Below, one piece after another: positions 44,910-52,198 of a DNA stretch of 64,000 nt. Position numbers and translations under genes: made by a program. The notes below the pieces were generated by a model, which had not been told where the DNA came from, did no database searches, and worked only from the letters and a program-made list of their open reading frames with translations. This DNA comes from an uncultured Paracoccaceae bacterium (GTDB taxonomy: Bacteria > Pseudomonadota > Alphaproteobacteria > Rhodobacterales > Rhodobacteraceae). Each line of letters starts with the position of its first letter. Positions within the stretch are counted from its first letter, which is position 1. The stretch covers positions 248,001 through 312,000 of the forward strand of contig CANKYO010000007.1 of NCBI GenBank assembly GCA_947488175.1, given 5' to 3'.

Positions 44910-45407
44910 TCATTGTGCGGTGATGGCTTTCAGCATCCAGGCGGCCTGTTCGTGAAATGCCGACCGGGCCGTCGCCATATCCTCGGTCACAGGATCGTTA
45001 TGCTCTTCTGCAATCTCGATCAACGCATGTAGCCGGTGCGCCACACGTTCGTGATCCTGCGCCAGCTGTTCACACATTTCGCCCGCCGACATCGTGGTTG
45101 TCGCGTCTTCGATGACGGACTTAGCGATGATATCTTTCATGGACATCGGCGCCATCTGCCCAATAGCACGGATCCGTTCCGCGATCGTATCCGCGGCGGC
45201 GAACATGTCTTCATATTGCGTTTCGGTCAGCTGGTGGATCGAAAAGAATAATGGTCCTTCGACATTCCAGTGAATGGCATGGGTCTTGAACGTCAACTGG
45301 TAAGTGTCGGCCAGCACATCCGCCAACGCCTCTGCCACCGTCTCCGGTGCGCGCACGCCAGAGGAAATTTCCTGCTCATTCGGCACAACATTAAGTGCAT
45401 TTGTCAT
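44910..45407 (-). CDS. dps: Dps-family DNA-protection ferritin
   Basis: 165 residues. The ferroxidase signature HAIHWNVEGPLFFSIHQLTE and YEDMFAAADTIAERIRAIG is complete. Dps dodecamers oxidise and store iron and protect DNA in starvation. The ATG follows AAGAAGGAGA. It lies downstream of the DUF1328 gene, whose EcfG-type promoter probably drives both. Confidence 0.94.
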   Translation of the reverse strand: MTNALNVVPNEQEISSGVRAPETVAEALADVLADTYQLTFKTHAIHWNVEGPLFFSIHQLTETQYEDMFAAADTIAERIRAIGQMAPMSMKDIIAKSVIEDATTTMSAGEMCEQLAQDHERVAHRLHALIEIAEEHNDPVTEDMATARSAFHEQAAWMLKAITAQ

Positions 45408-45445
45408 CGTATTCTCCTTCTTGGTGAGTGGTGATCTTCTGTTCT

Positions 45446-45607
45446 TCATCCGCGCACGGCTCGCACGATCAGCGTCAGGACAAACAATACGATGAAGACG
45501 AAAAACAGGATCTGGGCGATGCCGACCGAGGCCGATGCCACCCCACCGAAACCAAAGACTGCGGCGACCAGCGCCACGATAAAAAATAAGGCTGCATAGT
45601 ACAGCAT
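45446..45607 (-). CDS. DUF1328 small membrane protein
   Basis: 53 residues: [22 protein letters not shown], then [21 protein letters not shown]. This two-helix pattern is DUF1328 (YtjA-like), common among stress-induced genes. The frame is longer, but the ATG at 45607 follows AAAAGGAGC. Preceded by an EcfG-type box. Confidence 0.92.
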   Translation of the reverse strand: MLYYAALFFIVALVAAVFGFGGVASASVGIAQILFFVFIVLFVLTLIVRAVRG

Positions 45608-45664
45608 TGGACTGCTCCTTTTCAGTTTGTTTGACGAGGCATCAGCCACGCTATCTGGCATTTC

Positions 45665-45690
45665 AACCGCTGGTAGCAGCAATCCGTTCC
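45665..45690 (-). promoter_or_regulatory. EcfG-type promoter for DUF1328-dps
   Basis: On the minus strand GGAAC, 17 bases, then GGTT, the same box and spacing as upstream of nepR. Confidence 0.68.
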
Positions 45691-45709
45691 ATTTTTTTCC
45701 AGCACGGTT

Positions 45710-45734
45710 GGAACGGATTTTACGGATCGGTGTT
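45710..45734 (+). promoter_or_regulatory. EcfG-type promoter for elaB-like gene
   Basis: GGAAC, 16 bases, then TGTT, identical in box and spacing to the phyR promoter; 34 bases before the ATG at 45769. Confidence 0.7.
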
Positions 45735-45768
45735 GGGTATGCAGACACGATTTGAAAAGGAGACCAAG

Positions 45769-46098
45769 ATGGCCACCAAGGCAGTAAATGGACGTTCAAA
45801 AGATGTAACAACAGCCGATCTGACAGATCAGATTGAAGTTCTGCGCGACGACATCAGTTCGCTGACCCAAACGATCGCAGATATCGGCAAGGCCAAGGGT
45901 GCCGAAGCAACCGACGCTGCAAAGGCCAAAGCAGCGGAGTTGCGCGATCGCGCATCCGCAACGGCAGAGGCTGCACGCGGTCAGGCGGCACAACTGCAAG
46001 GTCAGGCGAACGACTTTATTCGCGATCAGCCGGCCACGGCATTGGGCATTGCAGCCGGTATCGGCTTTCTTGTCGGCTATATGGGCCGCCGGAACTAA
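45769..46098 (+). CDS. ElaB/YqjD-like (DUF883) membrane-tail protein
   Basis: 109 residues: a long alanine-rich helix (about 20-85, [16 protein letters not shown] and [23 protein letters not shown]), then a C-terminal membrane helix ending [11 protein letters not shown], the family hallmark. E. coli homologues are stationary-phase proteins that bind ribosomes at the inner membrane. The ATG follows AAAAGGAGA. Next to a holin-like gene, the same pairing as yqjD-yqjE. Confidence 0.9.
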   Translation: MATKAVNGRSKDVTTADLTDQIEVLRDDISSLTQTIADIGKAKGAEATDAAKAKAAELRDRASATAEAARGQAAQLQGQANDFIRDQPATALGIAAGIGFLVGYMGRRN

Positions 46099-46101
46099 TC
46101 C

Positions 46102-46443
46102 ATGTTTGGGATTGAAAAGAAAGTGACACGCACCGCTAAGCGGGCAGGCCTCTATACCGGAGGCCTGCTACTGTGCAGTGTTGGTGTTGCTTTCATGACG
46201 GCAGCAGCATGGATCGCACTGGCTACAGCTTTGGACGCGCAGATTGCAGCCATTGTCATCGGCTGCGCGTATTTGGGTGTTGGTCTGGTCATCTTTGGGG
46301 TGGCGGCTTCATCTCCTTCGCAGGAGCAGCCAAAAGCTCCACATGTGGAACAGCCAAAAGCACCAAGTGACGCACCGCCTATTGTGCAAGCTTTCATGTA
46401 CGGCTTACAGGCTGGGGCGGAGGCGAACCAAACGCGTCATTAG
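46102..46443 (+). CDS. holin-like (DUF1469/YqjE-type) membrane protein
   Basis: 113 residues, two membrane helices (about 18-42 and 47-70) with a Pro/Lys-rich tail carrying two copies of EQPKAP. Resembles the phage-holin superfamily III proteins that accompany ElaB/YqjD. It starts three bases after the ElaB-like stop. Its end overlaps the convergent pseudo-receiver gene by 50 bases. Confidence 0.78.
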   Translation: MFGIEKKVTRTAKRAGLYTGGLLLCSVGVAFMTAAAWIALATALDAQIAAIVIGCAYLGVGLVIFGVAASSPSQEQPKAPHVEQPKAPSDAPPIVQAFMYGLQAGAEANQTRH

Positions 46444-46765
46444 ATATCGCATCCAGCACCATATCGCTGGTGAAGGGGTAATCAACAAATCGTGCGGGCG
46501 CTCCTATGTCGTGGGCGCGCCCGATGAAAATGACTTTTCCCCCATTGTTTGCGATTGTCGCTAACGGCACCGCTTGCCGGTTGTTGTAATGCATGCCAGC
46601 GATCAGGATGCAGACTGATCCTCTCACGCTGCCAGCAACCACGACAGCATCGTCGACTGTCGGTAGAACATTTATGCTTGTCCCCGGAAAACTGGTGTCT
46701 AGCAAGCCTACCAGATCCATGCTGATCACGGGGTCGGTCTCGACGACGAAAAACGTCCGGTCCAT
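46394..46765 (-). CDS. degenerate (pseudo-)receiver domain protein
   Basis: 123 residues with receiver-domain layout: acidic start FFVVETDPVISMDL, a central strand VCILIAGMHY where the phospho-acceptor Asp should be, VIFIGRA in place of the Thr/Ser motif, and DYPFTSDMV in place of KPF. The acceptor Asp, Ser/Thr and Lys are all missing, so it is unlikely to be phosphorylated. It belongs to the stress island by position. The frame is open upstream; the ATG at 46765 follows AGCGGGG and starts the fold. Confidence 0.75.
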   Translation of the reverse strand: MDRTFFVVETDPVISMDLVGLLDTSFPGTSINVLPTVDDAVVVAGSVRGSVCILIAGMHYNNRQAVPLATIANNGGKVIFIGRAHDIGAPARFVDYPFTSDMVLDAISNDAFGSPPPQPVSRT

Positions 46766-46850
46766 TGCGATACCCCGCTGACCACCGTGACAATGAATAG
46801 TAGCCAAACGCGGGTGCTGCATTAATCTATGACATAGGAAGGATAAGAAA

Positions 46851-47579
46851 GTGGCTACGAAGTGCATTAATTGCCCCCTGCGCCGTCGGGACATCTTTGA
46901 AAAAATGTCAGCTGACGAAGTGCGGTTCATGGAGCGGTTCAAGGTGGGTGAACTCGTTGTTGACGCTGGCACGCCCATCCTGATGGAGGGGTCCAACAGC
47001 CCCCAGCTTTACACAGCGCTCTATGGTATGGGATTGCGGTACAAGCTGCTGCCCAATGGCAAACGGCAGGTCGTCGGTTTGATATTTCCCGGCGATTTCA
47101 TCGGGCTTCAGGCTAGTGTGATGGGCGAGATGGGGCATTCTGTTGAGGCCACAACACGAATGACGCTCTGCGTTTTTGACCGGTCGGCATTGTGGTCGTT
47201 CTTCAAGGAAAGTCCCACACGCGCCTACTCACTGACATGGCTTGCAGCGGTTGAGGAGCATTTTTTGGGGGATGCGCTCGCTACGCTGGGGCAGCGCAAT
47301 GCGTTGCAATCGGTCGCGTGGGCACTTGCACGTATCATCATCCGCGCTCGGGCGCTCGGGGTGGAACACGAGGGCGAGATGAAGTTTCCTTATAAGCAAC
47401 AGGATCTTGCAGACGCTTTGGGCCTGTCGCTCGTCCATACCAACAAGACTTTGGCGCGTCTGAAGGACAGACAGTTGGCGATTTGGTCTGATGGCATCTT
47501 GCGTGTCAACAACCTCGAGGAATTAGCCGAAGTGGGATTGTTGTCAGACCTTGATGCCGCGACCCGCCCCATTCTTTGA
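46851..47579 (+). CDS. Crp/Fnr-family transcription regulator
   Basis: 242 residues. A cyclic-nucleotide-binding-like domain (about 15-135, with GKRQVVGLIFPGDFIGLQ), a dimer helix, and a winged helix with FPYKQQDLADALGLSLVHTNKTLARLK (about 182-208). An N-terminal CINCPLRR gives two cysteines (C5, C8); a full FNR iron-sulfur set (four Cys) is not present. GTG start after AGGAAGGATA. It lies just upstream of the three-gene operon, which it may control. Confidence 0.9.
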   Translation: MATKCINCPLRRRDIFEKMSADEVRFMERFKVGELVVDAGTPILMEGSNSPQLYTALYGMGLRYKLLPNGKRQVVGLIFPGDFIGLQASVMGEMGHSVEATTRMTLCVFDRSALWSFFKESPTRAYSLTWLAAVEEHFLGDALATLGQRNALQSVAWALARIIIRARALGVEHEGEMKFPYKQQDLADALGLSLVHTNKTLARLKDRQLAIWSDGILRVNNLEELAEVGLLSDLDAATRPIL

Positions 47580-47596
47580 GCCAATACTGGCTTTTT
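47579..47596 (+). terminator. weak terminator after the Crp/Fnr gene
   Basis: A 5-bp stem AGCCA/TGGCT, loop ATAC, then a run of T overlapping the stem end. It begins at the stop codon of the regulator gene. Confidence 0.45.
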
Positions 47597-47614
47597 GCGC
47601 TCGCCCACACAGGA

Positions 47615-47666
47615 TTGACACACGGCTGAAAACCAGCGCCATATTGAAAGTGATTAGAAAAATCAC
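47615..47666 (+). promoter_or_regulatory. possible promoter and operator of the three-gene operon
   Basis: A TTGACA box at 47615-47620, and CATATT at 47640-47645 (19-base spacing, long). A perfect inverted repeat GTGAT-N7-ATCAC lies at 47650-47666, just before the ribosome binding site. It is related to CRP half-sites but with wider spacing, and could be the site of the Crp/Fnr protein encoded upstream. Confidence 0.45.
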
Positions 47667-47681
47667 ATTGGGCGGAGAGTG

Positions 47682-49508
47682 ATGCCAAAAAAAATTCCGA
47701 ATGTCGCGCAGGTTTTAATCGATTATTTGAAGCTGGAAGGTGTCACCCACGTGTTCGGCGTGCCCGGTGGCGGCCTGATCGAAATGCTAGATGAATTCTA
47801 TCACCAGCGCGGCACGATAGACTACGTTGTCTGCCGGCAGGAAACAGGCGCGGCCTATATGGCTGACGGCTATCATCGCGCAACTGGCAAGCTGGGCGTG
47901 GTCATGGTGACCACGGGTCCCGGTGCGACAAACGCGGTCACTGGCGTGATGAATGCCGAGGCTGGTGGGTCCGCCCTACTCGCGCTGACGGGCGAGATCG
48001 CCGAGGCCTATGCTGGCATGGGTTATCTGCAGGAAGGCATCGACGGTAAGCTTGACGTTAACCAGATTTTCAGCGGCGCCTGTGCGTCCTCAACTATTCT
48101 GTCATCCGGCATCAGCGCGCAGCGTCTGATCGAGGCCGGATTGCGCACTGCCATGGATGTACCACGTCATGCGGCACATTTGTCATTGCCCGTCGATGTC
48201 ACCGGGCAACCGGCGACCAAGCTACCCCAGAAAGGCAAAGCCCCGGAACCGGTGACAATGCCGGACAGCCCATCCAGATACCGCAGCGCCCCATCTGAGG
48301 CGCCTTTGCGCAAGGTCGAACGCACGCTGGAAATTCTGGCAGCCGCCAAGCGGCCACTGATCATGCTTGGCAATGGCTGCCGCGAGGCGCTGCGTAACAA
48401 GGCAACGCTGGATGCCTTTACCCGCTTTGTGGAGGCACGGGGCATTCCGGTCATTACAACGGCGGACGGCAAGGGCATCTTTCCCGAAGATCATCCGCTT
48501 TCGCTGCGGATGTTCGGGATCGCGAACTGCATGTGGCCCTATTATTGGATGAACCAGAAAGACCCTGCATATGACGCGCTTGTCGTGATCGGATCGGGCC
48601 TTGGTGAACTGGCAACAAATAAATGGAACCCGATGCTGATACCCAAAGGCCCGCTGGTCCAACTTGACGCCAGCCAGCGTATGATCGCCCGCGATTTCCC
48701 GGTCGATCTTGGGATTGTGGGCGAGGCTGGTGCCTTTATCAACGCGTTGGCGAAGCTATCAGGCGAAGCCCCACCGCCGCCGGATGAGGTGTCCGAGCGC
48801 AAGGCCAAGGTGGCCCAAATCAAGGCGGATCATTCGCCGTTCTTCTCGGACGAGGAATATAATTCGACGGCCGCCCTGGTGCAGCCCGCGGCCCTGTGCC
48901 GTGTCATGCAAGAGGTGCTGCCAGCCGACAACACGATCATGATGCTGGATGCGGGCAACTGCGTAGGTTGGGCCGCCCATTACATGGTGTCCAGGCCGGG
49001 CTTTGAGGTGCATTCGGCCCTGGATATGGGTCCGATGGGTTTTGCATCTGGTGCAGTCATCGGGGCCAAGATCGCCCGACCGGATGCGACCTGCGTGGCG
49101 TTCACAGGCGACGGGGCGTTCATGATGCAAGGCGCCGAGATTTCGACAGCGCAGCGCAATGGTGTCGGGGCGATTTGGGTCGTCCTGCATGATGACGACT
49201 TGTCGATGGTCAGTCAGGGAATGGAGCATTTCAAGGGCGGCGATATTGAAGAATGGAGAGACATGTTCTCGCTCGGCACGCCGGACCTCGCTGGCTATGC
49301 AACCGGGTTGGGTGCCGATGCCTATACCGTCAAAAGCCCGAAAGAATTCAAGGCCGCGCTCAAGAAAGCTGTCAAAAAGGCGGATGCCGACAAGAAGCCG
49401 CAGGTGATCGTCGCCCAGATCAATCGGGATGCAGAGCCACCCTATTACAACCCGCTTTACGTGCCGACCAAAGAAGAAGCGCGCAGAATGACCACAAGAG
49501 GAGCGTGA
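47682..49508 (+). CDS. ThDP-dependent acetolactate-synthase-like enzyme
   Basis: 608 residues with three domains: Pyr (about 5-170, catalytic Glu E54 in CRQETGAAY), central (about 200-340) and PP (about 380-560). The Mg/diphosphate motif begins GDG at 476-478, but the usual NN 26-27 residues later is H503-D504 (LHDDDLS). This does not match acetolactate synthase proper, and the typical regulatory subunit is not nearby. It probably decarboxylates a 2-oxo acid and transfers the acyl unit. An ATG follows GGAGAG; the GTG at 47679 is an alternative. First gene of a tight trio. Confidence 0.85.
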   Translation: MPKKIPNVAQVLIDYLKLEGVTHVFGVPGGGLIEMLDEFYHQRGTIDYVVCRQETGAAYMADGYHRATGKLGVVMVTTGPGATNAVTGVMNAEAGGSALLALTGEIAEAYAGMGYLQEGIDGKLDVNQIFSGACASSTILSSGISAQRLIEAGLRTAMDVPRHAAHLSLPVDVTGQPATKLPQKGKAPEPVTMPDSPSRYRSAPSEAPLRKVERTLEILAAAKRPLIMLGNGCREALRNKATLDAFTRFVEARGIPVITTADGKGIFPEDHPLSLRMFGIANCMWPYYWMNQKDPAYDALVVIGSGLGELATNKWNPMLIPKGPLVQLDASQRMIARDFPVDLGIVGEAGAFINALAKLSGEAPPPPDEVSERKAKVAQIKADHSPFFSDEEYNSTAALVQPAALCRVMQEVLPADNTIMMLDAGNCVGWAAHYMVSRPGFEVHSALDMGPMGFASGAVIGAKIARPDATCVAFTGDGAFMMQGAEISTAQRNGVGAIWVVLHDDDLSMVSQGMEHFKGGDIEEWRDMFSLGTPDLAGYATGLGADAYTVKSPKEFKAALKKAVKKADADKKPQVIVAQINRDAEPPYYNPLYVPTKEEARRMTTRGA

Positions 49509-49509
49509 G

Positions 49510-51159
49510 ATGTCTGATATTCTTGATTTCGCCATTGTCGGCGGCGGCGCATCCGGCGTCTATACCGCGTGGCGACTTGCCCGTGCGACAGAGCGTGAAT
49601 TGAGGAAGATCCGCGCCCAGATTGGTGGTGAGGGCCCGCTGAATATCGCGATTTTCGAAGGGTCTGACCGGATCGGCGGGCGTCTTTTGTCAGCATCCCC
49701 GTCCAGCATGCCAGATACGCCAATGGAAATTGGCGGCATGCGGTTTCTCAACAATCAGCCACTGGTCCGCGATCTGGTGCACAAGCTGGGCATCGCCCAT
49801 CATGAGCAGGTCGTTGATGCGCCGGATAACTATGCCTGGCTGCGGCGCAGACATTTCATTCAGTCCAATCTGAACAAGCCGGAGGCAAAGCTTCCCTATA
49901 ATCTGACCGACGTAGAAAGAGCTGTGGTCAAATCAGCGGCCACGCAATCACCGGCAGAGTTGATTTTTTGGGCTGTTTATCAAGAGTTTCCTGAAATCAA
50001 CGGCATGAAACCGGATGAGTTGGCGGCGTTTCTGCGCAAGGCCAAGGTCGGGGGGCGCGATCTTTATGATATTGGTTTCTGGAACCTGCTGTCGCGCCAT
50101 CTGAGCCATGAAGGCCGCCAATTGGCGATCACCACGATCGGCTATGATGTATTGGGGGCCAATGCCAATGCCGTTGATATCATCGCAGAGAATTTCGACT
50201 TCACACCCGATACAAAATACTACCTGTTCGATGACGGGTTCGAGGCGATGCTGTGGGAATTGGCCGACCAGTTCCAGAAGTCAGGGCACGTCCATATGGA
50301 ACGCGTGCTGGACAGTTTTGACGATTTTGAGATGGACGACGGCAAGACCGCGATGCGTCTGCGATTTGAAGACGGTGAAGATGTAGAGGCCCGCGCCATT
50401 GTGCTGGCGATGCCGCAGGCCGCAATCCAGGGACTGCGCCGGACGGGCCCCGTGCTTGATCCTGAACGGGCACCCGAGGTCCAACAGATGCTCCATGCCG
50501 TCGAAGGCATCCCGCTCTACAAGCTGTTCCTGATTTATGAAACGCCATGGTGGAAAGAACAGTGCGGGCTGACAGAGGGCCGGTCACTGACCGATATTCC
50601 GGTGCGCCAGTGCTATTACTGGTCCACCAATGACGACAGCTATTCCGCAATCATGGCCTATAACGATCAGGCCAGTTCGAGTTTCTGGGGTGGGTATCAG
50701 ATCGGGCCTTTGGGGCCGCGGGATGCCGCACAGAGCGGGTTCGGGGCCAGGCCGTTTGAAAGCCGGCATGATGAATGGATCACGCCCAAGGACCATTTGG
50801 GCGAACGACGGCGCAAAAATTGGGAGGACCACAAGGCGCCACACGAAATGGTGGTCGAAATGCATCGTCAGTTGATGGAGATGCATAGGGTCGCCAGTGC
50901 GCCGTTCCCGATTGATGCGGCCTTCATGGACTGGATGAATGCGCCTTATGGCGGTGCCGTGCATTTCTGGAACCCGGGCTACAAATCCTGGGAGGTGGTC
51001 GAAAAGATGCCACAGCCGGTTGACGGTGTGAATGCATTCATTGTTGGCGAAGCCTATTCGACCGTGCAAACCTGGGTCGAGGGGGCGTTCCAGACCTCCG
51101 AAATCGCGTTGGGTAAGCTTGGTATGGACAGCCCGTGCTGGTTGCAAGAACAGGGATAG
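49510..51159 (+). CDS. flavin-dependent amine oxidase family protein
   Basis: 549 residues. The FAD dinucleotide motif FAIVGGGASGVYTAWRL (8-24), then DRIGGRLLS, MEIGGMRFL, and a C-terminal FAD contact FIVGEAYSTVQTWVEGAFQTSE. This is the monoamine/L-amino-acid oxidase fold; no signal peptide. It would oxidise an amine or amino acid to an imine/oxo acid. One base separates it from the ThDP gene and three from the KAS III-like gene, so the three are certainly co-transcribed. Substrate unknown. Confidence 0.88.
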   Translation: MSDILDFAIVGGGASGVYTAWRLARATERELRKIRAQIGGEGPLNIAIFEGSDRIGGRLLSASPSSMPDTPMEIGGMRFLNNQPLVRDLVHKLGIAHHEQVVDAPDNYAWLRRRHFIQSNLNKPEAKLPYNLTDVERAVVKSAATQSPAELIFWAVYQEFPEINGMKPDELAAFLRKAKVGGRDLYDIGFWNLLSRHLSHEGRQLAITTIGYDVLGANANAVDIIAENFDFTPDTKYYLFDDGFEAMLWELADQFQKSGHVHMERVLDSFDDFEMDDGKTAMRLRFEDGEDVEARAIVLAMPQAAIQGLRRTGPVLDPERAPEVQQMLHAVEGIPLYKLFLIYETPWWKEQCGLTEGRSLTDIPVRQCYYWSTNDDSYSAIMAYNDQASSSFWGGYQIGPLGPRDAAQSGFGARPFESRHDEWITPKDHLGERRRKNWEDHKAPHEMVVEMHRQLMEMHRVASAPFPIDAAFMDWMNAPYGGAVHFWNPGYKSWEVVEKMPQPVDGVNAFIVGEAYSTVQTWVEGAFQTSEIALGKLGMDSPCWLQEQG

Positions 51160-51162
51160 TAA

Positions 51163-52191
51163 ATGAGTAGATTTGTACCGCGTATCCTGGGAACGGGTCA
51201 CACTGTTCCGGGGAAAATCAGGTTGAATGATGATCCGATTTTTGACTGGCTGAAGAAAAATGACCCGGCAGGATCGGAACTGTTTGCCGGCTATGAAAAA
51301 CGGCACGTGCTGTCTGATGGCGAAAAGATGATCGACATCATGCTGCCGGCGGCAAAGCTTGCCCTTGATAATGCAGGGATACGCCCTGATCAGATTGATC
51401 TGTTGCTGGGTGACGGGTCAGTCGGCGACTATCGCACGCCGAATACGATCAGCGATTTGCACAGGCTCCTTGATCTGCCATCCCGGGCCTGGCCCTTGCC
51501 ACTGCAAAACAGTTTTTCACAGTTCAATGCCAGCATGATGATGGCGGATGCGCTGATCCGTGCTGGGCGGGCGACATACATTCTGGTCGCATTGGGTGAC
51601 AACTGGACCCGCTATGTTGACTACAAGACGCCGCAATCCATTTCAGCCGCTGATGGTGCTGCCGCCTGTGTGATCGGGCCATCTGACAATGGATCGAAAT
51701 GGGAGTTCGTCGACCAGATCACCATCACCGATACGTCCTATTATGGCTCCATGTATATGGCGTCGGATGTGATCACCGAAGGTTTTGCAGATGCACGCTC
51801 CCAATTCAGCCGGGCCGAGGCGGCAGAGTATTCACATGCCTATTTTCACATCACGCAAAAAGGGATCGAAGGGTTTACGGAGTTTGGCGTCAACAAATCG
51901 CCCGAGGCCGTGACCGCATTGCTCAAACGCAATCGGCTTGAGGCAAAGGATGTCTGCCTTTTGACCCATCAGGCCAGCACCAAACTGATGGAACACTGGA
52001 CGAGTGTCATCAAACCGGGCTGTTACGTCCAGACGATCAAGCAATATGCCAATATCGTGCAATGCAGTGTCCTGTTCAATTTGTCCTGGGGCATGCAAAA
52101 CGCGCCTGAGTTCACGCAGGATTGGGTCGTTATCCTTTGCCTTGGCCCGGATATGCATGCCAGCGCCATGCTGATGCGGCGCAACGGTTGA
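51163..52191 (+). CDS. KAS III-like protein without the active-site Cys
   Basis: 342 residues of the thiolase fold, ketoacyl-ACP synthase III (FabH) type. The C-terminal His H269 (THQAS) and Asn N297 (YANIVQ) are kept, but the nucleophile loop reads QNSFSQFNAS, so the catalytic Cys is replaced by Phe (F118). It therefore cannot make the usual acyl-thioester and may act as an acyltransferase, hydrolase or binding partner. ATG just after the amine oxidase stop with AGGGATAG as weak ribosome binding site. Convergent with the cyclase-like gene, eight bases away. Confidence 0.85.
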   Translation: MSRFVPRILGTGHTVPGKIRLNDDPIFDWLKKNDPAGSELFAGYEKRHVLSDGEKMIDIMLPAAKLALDNAGIRPDQIDLLLGDGSVGDYRTPNTISDLHRLLDLPSRAWPLPLQNSFSQFNASMMMADALIRAGRATYILVALGDNWTRYVDYKTPQSISAADGAAACVIGPSDNGSKWEFVDQITITDTSYYGSMYMASDVITEGFADARSQFSRAEAAEYSHAYFHITQKGIEGFTEFGVNKSPEAVTALLKRNRLEAKDVCLLTHQASTKLMEHWTSVIKPGCYVQTIKQYANIVQCSVLFNLSWGMQNAPEFTQDWVVILCLGPDMHASAMLMRRNG

Positions 52192-52198
52192 AGGGGGG

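Noticed and set aside
46851-47579. FNR-type oxygen sensor
   Set aside because: Only two N-terminal cysteines (C5, C8) are seen; the third Cys of the cluster-binding set is missing, so an iron-sulfur role cannot be claimed.
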